Positions 33,400-40,622 of a DNA stretch of 42,657 nucleotides are shown one piece after another (positions within the stretch are counted from its first letter, which is position 1; each line of letters begins with the position of its first letter). A program made the position numbers and the translations under genes. The notes under the pieces are model-generated. The model saw nothing but the letters and a program-made list of their open reading frames with translations, ran no database searches and had not been told where the DNA came from. Source of the DNA: an uncultured Oscillospiraceae bacterium (GTDB lineage Bacteria > Bacillota > Clostridia > Oscillospirales > Acutalibacteraceae); assembly GCA_948471095.1 (NCBI GenBank), contig CAOKRG010000020.1, forward strand, positions 1 through 42,657. The letters run 5' to 3'.

Positions 33400-33684
33400 T
33401 CATTTCTCTCTTGCATGTTTTTCCAGAATACCTCTCAGCGCGTTCAGAGAGCTTGTATGAGAACGGACAGTCTGCACGGGTTTCCCTTTTGCCTGCTCCA
33501 ATACCCTGTGTATCACAGTGTGGGAAACCGTACTGGTAAACAGCACCAGCAGATCCGGGGTGCCAATATCCTTCAGGGCTCCTGTCTTTTGAGGGTATAC
33601 CTTTGCCTTGCATTTGTATTCCCCGCACAGATCTTTGTATTTCCGAACCATACATTCATTTCCACCGATGATCACAACACTCAT
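33400..33684 (-). CDS. DUF2325 domain-containing protein
   Basis: This 94-residue single-domain protein opens MSVVIIGGNECMVRKYKDLC and has the family features VYPQKTGALKDIGTPDLLVLFTSTVSH and VRSHTSSLNALRGIL. DUF2325 proteins have no assigned biochemical function that I can state. It has a very strong ribosome binding site (GGAGGAGGTGA), and its ATG overlaps the stop of a 25-codon ORF (ATGA). It sits downstream of an operator-controlled promoter (site 2), which suggests regulated expression, possibly by a metal-dependent repressor. The 33265-33399 region downstream has no gene. Confidence 0.85.
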   Translation of the reverse strand: MSVVIIGGNECMVRKYKDLCGEYKCKAKVYPQKTGALKDIGTPDLLVLFTSTVSHTVIHRVLEQAKGKPVQTVRSHTSSLNALRGILEKHAREK

Positions 33685-33758
33685 TTTTGTTTCACCTCCT
33701 CCAATTTCCCGCCTGCCAGCCGGAATATCCGGTCGCAGTCCGAAAGCACTCTTTTCAT
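33681..33758 (-). CDS. 25-residue ORF coupled to the DUF2325 gene
   Basis: MKRVLSDCDRIFRLAGGKL and on is 25 codons, ending in TGA that overlaps the DUF2325 start by 4 bp. The sequence resembles the extreme C-terminus of an ABC ATPase (CDR-hxRLxGGKLEEV), so it may be a remnant rather than a designed leader peptide. Its own ribosome binding site is weak (GGGCGG). Confidence 0.35.
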   Translation of the reverse strand: MKRVLSDCDRIFRLAGGKLEEVKQK

Positions 33759-33767
33759 ACCGCCCAA

Positions 33768-33798
33768 AGGTTAGCTATAACTAACCTAGCTCATTATA
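33768..33798 (-). promoter_or_regulatory. TTAG-N6-CTAA operator and extended minus 10 (site 2)
   Basis: The 7-bp arms AGGTTAG and CTAACCT flank CTATAA (33768-33787). The minus-strand promoter has TGG-TATAAT (minus 10 at 33798-33793), with TTTCCA 17 bp upstream. The operator overlaps the expected start of the DUF2325 transcript. Confidence 0.65.
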
Positions 33799-33900
33799 CC
33801 ATAATCCAGTGCATTTGGAAAGAGGAAATTTCCCAACTTGACTTCATTTTCCCATCTTAGTTTCTCATAACCAAAGGCAGAGTACAACCAGCCGCATCGA

Positions 33901-33914
33901 TTAGCCATAACTAA
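33901..33914. promoter_or_regulatory. TTAG-N6-CTAA operator half-conserved copy (site 3)
   Basis: TTAG-CCATAA-CTAA, with the same 4-bp core arms and 6-bp spacing as sites 1 and 2. It lies 114 bp upstream of site 2 and next to the junction where the holin-like gene is cut. Confidence 0.5.
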
Positions 33915-34132
33915 CAAAGTGAAATTAAGGGATTGACAGTGTGGCTTTGGGCAGGCATACCGCCGCCCAGCTCCTTCTCGGCCTCGGTGACGGCCCACAG
34001 CAGCCACTCCCGCACCTTGGCCAGCTGGGCGTCGCTGGGCAGACCGAAGTAGCGATAGATGGCCACACCCGCCACCACCAGGGCGGCGATGATGGCCACG
34101 ATGATATACCAGTAGTTGATGATGAACTCCAT
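33911..34132 (-). pseudogene. Phage holin-like protein, C-terminally truncated
   Basis: The 73-codon frame begins MEFIINYWYIIVAIIAALVV, one strong membrane segment. It continues YFGLPSDAQLAKVREWLLWAVTEAEKELGGG, typical of small phage holin-like proteins in Clostridia. After GGG the sequence changes to an unrelated tail (MPAQSHTVNPLISLC), so the gene was probably cut near 33950. It starts 3 nt after the upstream gene with GGAGGAATGAGCT before the ATG. The endolysin that normally follows is missing. Confidence 0.65.
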
Positions 34133-34135
34133 AGC

Positions 34136-34432
34136 TCATTCCTCCATGTTGTTCTCGATGGGGTTTCCATCGGCGTCCAGGCCATGCCGGTTCCGGCTGA
34201 CCTTTTCCGAAGTAGAGGCGGCTGCGTAGCTGACCAGATAAGCGACACAAGCGGTGAAAATCGTAGTGGTCACATCACTCACCGTTTCTTTCCCACGCGC
34301 GGCCAGAACGTAAGAGGCCACCGCCGCTGCAGTTGCAACGACGACGGCCCAGGCAGCCAATTTCTTCTTAAACTCCCAGGGGCGGCGCTCGAGCTTTTCC
34401 CTGCTCAACCGCCGGGGATATCCACGTCCCAT
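34136..34432 (-). CDS. Phage-type small membrane protein
   Basis: The 98-residue product has a basic N-terminus (RRLSREKLERRPWEFKKKL) and two hydrophobic segments (about residues 26-46 and 55-72). The tail is polar (NRHGLDADGNPIENNMEE). The arrangement directly upstream of a holin-like gene, with overlapping expression signals (AAGGAGG in the preceding stop region), matches phage lysis cassettes. The exact function is unknown. Confidence 0.65.
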   Translation of the reverse strand: MGRGYPRRLSREKLERRPWEFKKKLAAWAVVVATAAAVASYVLAARGKETVSDVTTTIFTACVAYLVSYAAASTSEKVSRNRHGLDADGNPIENNMEE

Positions 34433-34437
34433 ATGCC

Positions 34438-34680
34438 TTACTCCTCCTTATGTCTTGCCGCGTTGCTTTCCGGGAGAAAGTCACGCCGTTTCAGCCGCTC
34501 CATGTAGACCGCCCGGATATTCTCAATGGCGAGTACGGCCCGGTTGTTCGGATAGTCCGGGTGTCCCTTGCAGTATTCCTCGTAGTCGTCTACCGTAGCC
34601 GCTGGGAGCCTTATTGGTGCTGCCAAGGATGTCATATCGGAGATCGCAGCCTTTCCATCCACCGTAGTTGTTATACCCAA
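34438..34680 (-). pseudogene. Phage structural gene, C-terminal fragment
   Basis: The open frame covers about 80 codons. The latter part, DDYEEYCKGHPDYPNNRAVL and on to RHKEE, looks like a genuine protein C-terminus. The nominal start is a TTG without a ribosome binding site and the N-terminal residues look unrelated. It is co-directional with the two membrane genes (stop 5 bp before the next start), as expected at the end of a phage tail module. Confidence 0.5.
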
Positions 34681-34781
34681 AGGAAGATACTATCAGCAGA
34701 CAAAGAATAATGACGTATCCATACTCAATTTAATCATCTATCTCAATATGGGCAAATAAGTCTGAGCGTAAAAGATTTTCA

Positions 34782-34810
34782 TTGACAGCCGCTCCTACCA
34801 GTAATATGCT
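34782..34810 (+). promoter_or_regulatory. Promoter of the LytTR/GHKL operon
   Basis: TTGACA at 34782-34787, a 17-bp spacer, and TATGCT at 34805-34810. Two direct repeats, CGTGACAAA at 34834-34842 and CATGACAAA at 34855-34863, lie 21 bp apart downstream, the spacing expected for a LytTR dimer. Confidence 0.6.
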
Positions 34811-34914
34811 ATATCTGCCACTTAAAAGCATTTCGTGACAAAATTCCAACATCTCATGACAAATGGGTTGCCCTTTCGCCGCCTTTTTGTTAACCTAAAA
34901 GGAAGGTGATATGC

Positions 34915-35614
34915 ATGATAAAGTTCGCAATCTGCGATGACGAGCCACAGATGGCTCAGGAAATCGCAGATCAGCTTGCAAGCTATATGAATGAAATATC
35001 CAGCGACTACTCGGTCGAGTGCTTTTCCAGCGGGTATGCGCTGCTGAAGTCCTCAGATGAATTTGGCATTATTTTCCTAGACATCCAGATGGAGGATGGA
35101 AACAGCCGCGCTCCTGCGGCAGCGTGAAAGCCGCAGTCTGCTGATTTTCGTGACCGTGCTGAAGGATCGCGTGTTTGATGTCTTCCCGCTGGAGGCTTTT
35201 GATTACCTGCTCAAGCCCCTGGATCGTGAGCGGTTCCGGCGGACCATGGATCGGGCCATGCGCTGGCTGGAACGGGACGCGGCAAAAAATCTTATGATAC
35301 AGCGGGGGTCTGACTGCGAGGTCGTTTTGCTCTCGGATATTCTGTACTGCGAGGTGCTGGGCAGAAAAGTTTATCTTCACAAAAAGGACGGTATCGTTGT
35401 AGATTACTATGACCGGCTGGAAGATGTGGAACAGCGCGTGGACAGCCGCTTTTTCAAGTGCCACCGCAGCTACCTGGTGAATCTGGACTATGTAAGCGGG
35501 TGTCAGGAGGGCCAGGTGCTTTTGCCACAGGGGAAGCGGATCCCTGTTTCCCGGCTGCGGGAGCGGGAGTTGACCCAGGCACTTTTACGTCACATGAAGG
35601 AGAGGGGTGTCTGA
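34915..35614 (+). pseudogene. LytTR-family response regulator, frameshifted
   Basis: The receiver domain starts MIKFAICDDEPQMAQEIADQ and runs to the phosphoacceptor in IIFLDIQMEDG. The frame breaks at about 35096 and continues one frame over as METAALLRQRESRSLLIFVT. The receiver Lys region EAFDYLLKPLDRERF and a full LytTR DNA-binding domain (about 35310-35600; SRFFKCHRSYLVNLDYV) follow. Inserting five bases to restore ATGGC-ATGG would rejoin both parts, giving about 234 residues. As written, only a 70-residue receiver stub is made. It pairs with the GHKL kinase that follows. Confidence 0.9.
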
Positions 35615-35615
35615 C

Positions 35616-36890
35616 ATGGATCATTTCAGCCTGATTATGGACGGGGTCAGTATCATCGGCCAGGGCGTGATGCACATTTTCTTTGTCACCAGCCTGACCG
35701 GAAAAAAGCGGAGGCTCTGGCATTTCACGGTGTACTGCCTTGCCCTCTGCGCCATCCAGTGGCTGTCGCTGAGCCTGAACGTCAACGGAATCCTCTCTAT
35801 CGCTGCGGGAATTCTGGGACTGTATGCTGTCAGCCGATTCGTACTGGGGAACCAGCGTCCCATTTCCTGGCTGGCGGCGGTGCTGGCCTTTTATGTTTCG
35901 CAGCTCTCTTTTGGCATTATCAACTCTGTGGAGGCGGCGTTCTTTCCTCCTTTTGTCGAGACCCCACTGCTATATCTGCTGCTTATCCCGGCCCAAATCC
36001 TGTTCTTTGTGCTGTGTATCGGCTGTTACCGCGCGGTGCGCCGTTTTTTGGACTGGACAGATGACAGTCTGGCTCCAAATATCGTCCTGCTGCTGTTTCC
36101 CATTTTGTTTTTCTTTGCCTCGGAACTTTACATTCTCCAAAGCGCCTACGGTTTGTACTACCCGTCCATTTCCTTTGAGGATTTAAGGAATCACAGCATT
36201 TTGCTGTTCCTGCAAATCATGGGGCTGGCGGCGATGTTGTGTACCTTGTATGCCTACCGCCAGCTTTGCCAGGGATTCCGAGCCAAGGCGGAGCTCCAGT
36301 CCCTGACCCAGGCATCCCAGGCCCAGAAAGTTTACATTGCTGAGGCCCGGGCCCGCTATGAGCAGACGAGATCCTTTCGTCACGACATCAAGAACCATCT
36401 GTCCGTGCTGGACGGCCTGCTCAAGAATGAGAAGCTGGACGAGGGCCGGGAGTACCTCGCAAAGCTGGAAACTGTTTCGGAGGCCCTGTCCTTCCCCTAC
36501 CAAACCGGCAACCCGGTGGTGGATATTCTGCTGGGAGAAAAGCTGGGGCTGGCCAAAGAGATCACGGCAGAGGTGTCTCTGATTTTGCCCAACCCCTGCG
36601 GGATCGACGACTTCGACCTGTGCGTGCTCTTTGCCAACGTCCTGGATAACGCCATTACCGCCTGCCGCGCCCAGGAGGGAGCAAGATCCATACGTATCAG
36701 CGGCAAGCGTCAGGGAGATTTCTTTATGCTGACCTTTGAGAACACCTGCGCCGATGAGCCGCTTCCCCCGGCGGGTACCGGGTTATCCAACATCCGGGTG
36801 GTGGCGGAGAAGTACCATGGGGCCGTGCTGACGGAGAAAACAGGCGGCAGGTTTTCGCTGAATGTTCTGCTGAATGTCGCGGCTGTGTAG
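35616..36890 (+). CDS. AgrC-like GHKL sensor histidine kinase
   Basis: The 424-residue product has an N-terminal membrane domain of about six segments (residues 1-210). A helical linker follows, then the phosphoacceptor box FRHDIKNHLSVLDGLL (His256), the N-box CVLFANVLDNAITACR and the G-box GTGLSNIRVVAEKYHG. All motifs look intact. This class senses peptides or similar signals and phosphorylates LytTR regulators. No AgrB/AgrD-type peptide genes are visible. The ATG at 35616 fits AGGGGTG spacing; a GTG at 35607 overlapping the regulator is the alternative. Confidence 0.9.
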   Translation: MDHFSLIMDGVSIIGQGVMHIFFVTSLTGKKRRLWHFTVYCLALCAIQWLSLSLNVNGILSIAAGILGLYAVSRFVLGNQRPISWLAAVLAFYVSQLSFGIINSVEAAFFPPFVETPLLYLLLIPAQILFFVLCIGCYRAVRRFLDWTDDSLAPNIVLLLFPILFFFASELYILQSAYGLYYPSISFEDLRNHSILLFLQIMGLAAMLCTLYAYRQLCQGFRAKAELQSLTQASQAQKVYIAEARARYEQTRSFRHDIKNHLSVLDGLLKNEKLDEGREYLAKLETVSEALSFPYQTGNPVVDILLGEKLGLAKEITAEVSLILPNPCGIDDFDLCVLFANVLDNAITACRAQEGARSIRISGKRQGDFFMLTFENTCADEPLPPAGTGLSNIRVVAEKYHGAVLTEKTGGRFSLNVLLNVAAV

Positions 36891-36907
36891 AGAAACGGAG
36901 GAACTTC

Positions 36908-37111
36908 ATGAGTAAATACGACGCTCTGTGGGCCTATGTGCAAAAGGATGGAAGCCCGACCCTCAAATTGACCTTTGCGCAGATCCAGGAGATCACCGGA
37001 GTGCCCATTGATCACTCGTTCCTGAGATACAAAAAAGAATTGACGGACTACGGGTATCAGGTGGGGAAAATTTCTATGAAGGAGCAGACGGTTGTCTTTA
37101 ACAGGGTATGA
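36908..37111 (+). CDS. Small DUF7662-like protein
   Basis: The 67-residue cytoplasmic protein starts MSKYDALWAYVQKDGSPTLK and includes LTFAQIQEITGVPIDHSFL and the YGYQVGKISMKEQTVVF end. The pattern recalls the small DUF7662 domain found alone or fused to other proteins; the function is unknown. GGAGGAACTTC precedes the ATG. Its stop overlaps the next start (ATGA), so it is translationally coupled to the hydrolase. Confidence 0.75.
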   Translation: MSKYDALWAYVQKDGSPTLKLTFAQIQEITGVPIDHSFLRYKKELTDYGYQVGKISMKEQTVVFNRV

Positions 37112-38067
37112 GTATGAGCAAACAAAAAAGAATTTTGAGAATAATTATTATTGGAATCTTTTCTGTGCTGGTATTGCTGCTCATTATATATGTCAATCAC
37201 CAGCTCCAAATAAATGCAGAAACTGGATTGCGTTTGCCTTTGGGGCAGATGGTTGAAGTTGGCGGACACAATATGAGTATCTATGTGGAAGGGACCAGCG
37301 AAACAACGCTGGTTTTCATGTCAGGCGGGGGTACTTGCTCTCCCATATTGGATTTCAAGTCCCTCTATTCTCTTTTAAGTGACAAATATCAGATTGCAGT
37401 TGTAGAGAAATTCGGTTACGGATTCAGCGATGTTGTCGATAAGGACAGAGACATAGATTCCATACTGGAAGATACCAGAACCGCTCTGGCCGCCGCAGGG
37501 TTAAATGCGCCCTACGTCCTTTGTCCTCATTCTATGTCAGGACTTGAGGCCCTCCATTGGGCGAAGAAGTACCCGGACGAGGTATCCGCTATTATTGGGC
37601 TTGATATGGCGGTGCCGGAGTATTATGACAGCATGAGCATCAATATACCGCTGATGCGTACGGCAGGCTGGGCGGCTCATATAGGTATCACCCGCTTGAT
37701 CCCTGGCATCTCGGACAGTGACGCCATCCAGTATGGCACATTATCAGAGAATGAAAAGGAAATTTACAGGGCCGTCTTTTTCAGCCGGACCGCGACAGTG
37801 ACCATGCTGAACGAAATGGAGCGGGTGAAAGAAAACGCTGAAAAAGTGGACAGTATGGGGGTCCCGCAGCTTCCGATGCTCCTGTTTCTTTCGGACGGCT
37901 CCGGCGGAACAGGCTTTGATAAAGAGACATGGAGAAAAATCCCGATCCAATACCTTTCACAAGTTGAAGGCGGGGAATATATCGAATTGGATTGCCCCCA
38001 TTATGTTCACGATTATGAGTACAAAGTGATCAGTGAACGGATCATTGATTTCCTGTCGGCACAATAA
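37108..38067 (+). CDS. Membrane-anchored alpha/beta hydrolase
   Basis: The 319-residue product has an N-terminal membrane anchor (residues 8-30, IIIIGIFSVLVLLLIIYV). An alpha/beta-hydrolase domain follows, with the oxyanion region FMSGGGTCSP, the strand EKFGYGFSD and the nucleophile elbow CPHSMSG (Ser142; the usual first Gly is Pro). A C-terminal His lies in DCPHYVHDYE. The substrate is unknown. The gene is clearly more AT-rich than the left half of the window, consistent with recent transfer. It lies in an operon with the LytTR/GHKL pair and the CPBP gene. Confidence 0.85.
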   Translation: MSMSKQKRILRIIIIGIFSVLVLLLIIYVNHQLQINAETGLRLPLGQMVEVGGHNMSIYVEGTSETTLVFMSGGGTCSPILDFKSLYSLLSDKYQIAVVEKFGYGFSDVVDKDRDIDSILEDTRTALAAAGLNAPYVLCPHSMSGLEALHWAKKYPDEVSAIIGLDMAVPEYYDSMSINIPLMRTAGWAAHIGITRLIPGISDSDAIQYGTLSENEKEIYRAVFFSRTATVTMLNEMERVKENAEKVDSMGVPQLPMLLFLSDGSGGTGFDKETWRKIPIQYLSQVEGGEYIELDCPHYVHDYEYKVISERIIDFLSAQ

Positions 38068-38092
38068 ATTTTTTTGAAAAGGGCAATGGGAT

Positions 38093-38849
38093 ATGAAAAG
38101 AAATGTGAAATGTAAACCATCGCATTTGTGCATGACAGTATTCACAATTTGTCTGTCCATCAGGTTCGTTGAATATTTCCTGATCCAAACAGACAAAACG
38201 GCGATTGGAGAAAATGTGCTCCATAAAGCTGTTGGAATTATCGTATTGGCGTTAGCGTTGAAAAGGGCCGACCTTTCATGGAGCGGTATTGGATTTCAAA
38301 GGAATGGCTTTGTAAGCGGTATTCTGAAGGGTCTGATATTGGGAAGCGTCTGCTTTGCTGTTTCATATGGAATAGAATCGGCGATTTTAACCCTGCAAGG
38401 AAATCCGGCACACTTGGAACTGTATATCAGCAGCTTTTCATTGACCGGTTCTCAAGTAAAAAACACAGAGTTCCTTTTCTTTGCGCTGTGCGTTGTATTC
38501 AATATCATCAATGTCTGGATGGAAGAAGGCATTTTTCGAGGACTGTTTATCCAAACGCTCTCTGCAACAAAGCCGTTTATGACGGCGAATTTGATCGCCG
38601 CGTTTTTGTTTGGCGTTTGGCACATCGCCATGCCGATCAGAAGTTATATAAGCGGCAATGGCCCTCATGAGTATCGGCTACATTATCCTTGCCGGAATAA
38701 TGGGTGTCAAATGGGGGGTTCTTTACCGGACGACAGGGAATATATGGGTCGGACTTGGCGACCATCTGTTCAATAATACCGTTGCCACCAATATGCTGCA
38801 TGTGGTTTCCGGGGCGGGTGCGGACGAATTGCAGATCGTCCGCATTGCA
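38093..38849 (+). pseudogene. CPBP family intramembrane protease, frameshifted and fused
   Basis: The first frame (38093 to about 38655) gives membrane segments and the EEGIFRGLF (EExxxR) and FGVWH (FxxxH) active-site motifs. The frame then shifts, and the third motif HLFNNTVATN plus the C-terminal ADELQIVRIA is read from 38658 onward. After about 38849 the homology stops and a transporter permease fragment begins. The gene therefore has both a frameshift and a fusion junction. CPBP proteases are often linked to bacteriocin maturation or self-immunity; that role here is inferred. Confidence 0.85.
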
Positions 38850-39679
38850 GGCTCTCTCTGCCGGGGACAACCGGGCCAACACGGAAAATATGTTCATGCT
38901 TCCCTTTGAGGGCCGAACTTTGGTAGTTTCCTATGTGGCCGCTTTGGGGACATACACCCTGCTCACCAAGACCGCCGGGCTGCTGGCGGTGGTCTGGGCA
39001 GTCGGCCACTGGAGCTGGGCGGAGATCATGGGCAGTATCCTCTGCGCCCTGGCCGCTGTTGTGATCGTATCCTGTCTCTATCCCCTGCGCCTGGGGCGCA
39101 CGGATGCCTACGCCTTTTATGTCCGACCGGCCAGCCGCAGGCGGACAGTCAAAGTTCACCGCCGCTACTCCGTGTGGCGTTATCTGTTCCGCTACCTGAT
39201 GGCCCACAAGAATTATCTGCTCAACACAGTGGCAATGTGGGGGGTGGCCTGCGTTCTGCCGGTATTGTTCGGTCAGATGGAGAACCGGTTTATCCTGCCG
39301 GTGGGCTTCGCGATTCTCTCTGAATACCCCCCTCTGCATCTTGCTGTCATGCGACCCGGCCTTGGAACAGGCGGTGCGGTTTCTGCCGGGACAGGGTAAG
39401 GCGTTCTGCGTCCCCTACTGCCTGTTCATTTCCCTGTGTAATCTGGCGGCGGACATCGTTTTTCTGTGCAGCTGGCAGATTCAGATTGGCGGGATCGGCC
39501 CGCTCCATGCTTTGATGGCGGCGGCCTTCGCTCTACTGAGTGCGTCCGGCTCCGTCCTTTTGGAGTGGTACTGCCCCATCCGGGGGTGGAAGATCGAGAG
39601 CGACCTCTGGCACCACCCACGAAAATACGTTGTGCCGGCTGTCATGCTCCTGCTGGCCGGGCTGGTGAGTATGTTCTGA
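38845..39679 (+). pseudogene. Membrane permease remnant, N-terminally truncated and frameshifted
   Basis: From about ALSAGDNRANTENMFMLPFE the frame reads several hydrophobic segments up to about 39320, then shifts by +1 and continues from NTPLCILLSCDPALEQAVRF to WHHPRKYVVPAVMLLLAGLV (stop at 39679). Restoring one CT pair in the CTCTCT tract at 39315-39320 rejoins the frames. It looks like an ABC-2-type or bacteriocin-exporter permease; the N-terminal half is missing and was replaced by the CPBP fragment. Confidence 0.75.
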
Positions 39680-39746
39680 AACAAGTTTCTGCCTGGGCGG
39701 ACAGGATCGCTCAGGCAGAATTTTTTCAAAAAGATTGTCCTCTGTA

Positions 39747-39775
39747 ACATTTCGCGGACATTTCTCTGTTATACT
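39747..39775 (+). promoter_or_regulatory. ACATTT direct-repeat promoter of the two-component operon
   Basis: ACATTT at 39747-39752 and at 39758-39763 (11 bp apart) are followed after 6 bp by TATACT (39770-39775). The first repeat occupies the minus 35 position. An OmpR-type regulator dimer typically binds such one-turn direct repeats. The leader to the regulator ATG is about 150 nt and contains an AGGAACCGC/GCGGTTCT hairpin near 39834-39853. Confidence 0.7.
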
Positions 39776-39932
39776 GTGTAAGCGCTGAGCCGTCGTGAGC
39801 AGTGAGCCTGGACCGGAGCGAGGGATACAAACCAGGAACCGCAAAGCGGTTCTGTTTGTGACCCGAGACGGAAGGAAGGCGAGCGTCGTGAACAGGCGAG
39901 GCGTGAGAACACAGCCAAAAGGAGGACAGACC

Positions 39933-40622
39933 ATGAAGCGGATACTGATTGTCGAGGACGACGCCCTTTTGAATTAAACTTTAGCTTACAACCTGATCTC
40001 CGACGGCTGGGATGTCACCCCCGCCCTGAACGCCAGGAACGCCGAAAATCTGCTGGCCGGGAGGTCATACGACCTGGTGCTGCTGGACATCAATCTGCCG
40101 GACGGGAACGGCTATGACCTGTGCAAACTTGTCAAGCCGGAGCACCCGGACACGGTGGTGATCTTCCTCACCGCCAACGACCAGGAGAGCGATCAACTCC
40201 GAGGCTATGAGGCGGGAGCGGTGGACTATATCACAAAACCCTTTTCCATTGGGGCCCTGCAACGGAAGATCCGCGCCATGTTCGCCATGCTGGAGCACCA
40301 CAAACCGGCAAAGGATCTCTACGACGACGGCAGGCTGTTCCTGGACTTCTCGGAGCAGTCCGCCACCCTGAACGGGAAGCCGATCACCCTCTCCTCCATG
40401 GAATACAAGATGCTGTACCTGTTCTGCAAAAATCCCCGGCAAGTCCTGACCCGGCAGCGGCTCCTGGAGCGTCTGTGGGACGTGGACGAGAAATTTGTGG
40501 ACGAGCACACCCTGACCACCTCCATCAGCCGCATCCGGGGCAAGATCGAGGCGGAGGGCGACACCTATATCAAGACCATCTACGGCATCGGCTATCAGTG
40601 GACAGGGGGTGAGCGGAAATGA
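39933..40622 (+). pseudogene. OmpR-family response regulator with in-frame TAA
   Basis: The start MKRILIVEDDALLN follows AAAAGGAGG and is interrupted by TAA at codon 15 (39975-39977). After it the same frame continues TLAYNLISDGWDVTPALN, the phosphoacceptor in YDLVLLDINLPDGNG, the KPF lysine, and a winged-helix output domain ending TYIKTIYGIGYQWTGG. Apart from the stop the gene is full length (229 codons), so a Lys or similar codon probably became TAA. Its stop overlaps the kinase ATG. Confidence 0.88.

Noticed and set aside
33265-33774. 169-codon plus-strand frame across the DUF2325 region
   Set aside because: The opposite strand encodes a recognisable DUF2325 protein with a strong ribosome binding site.
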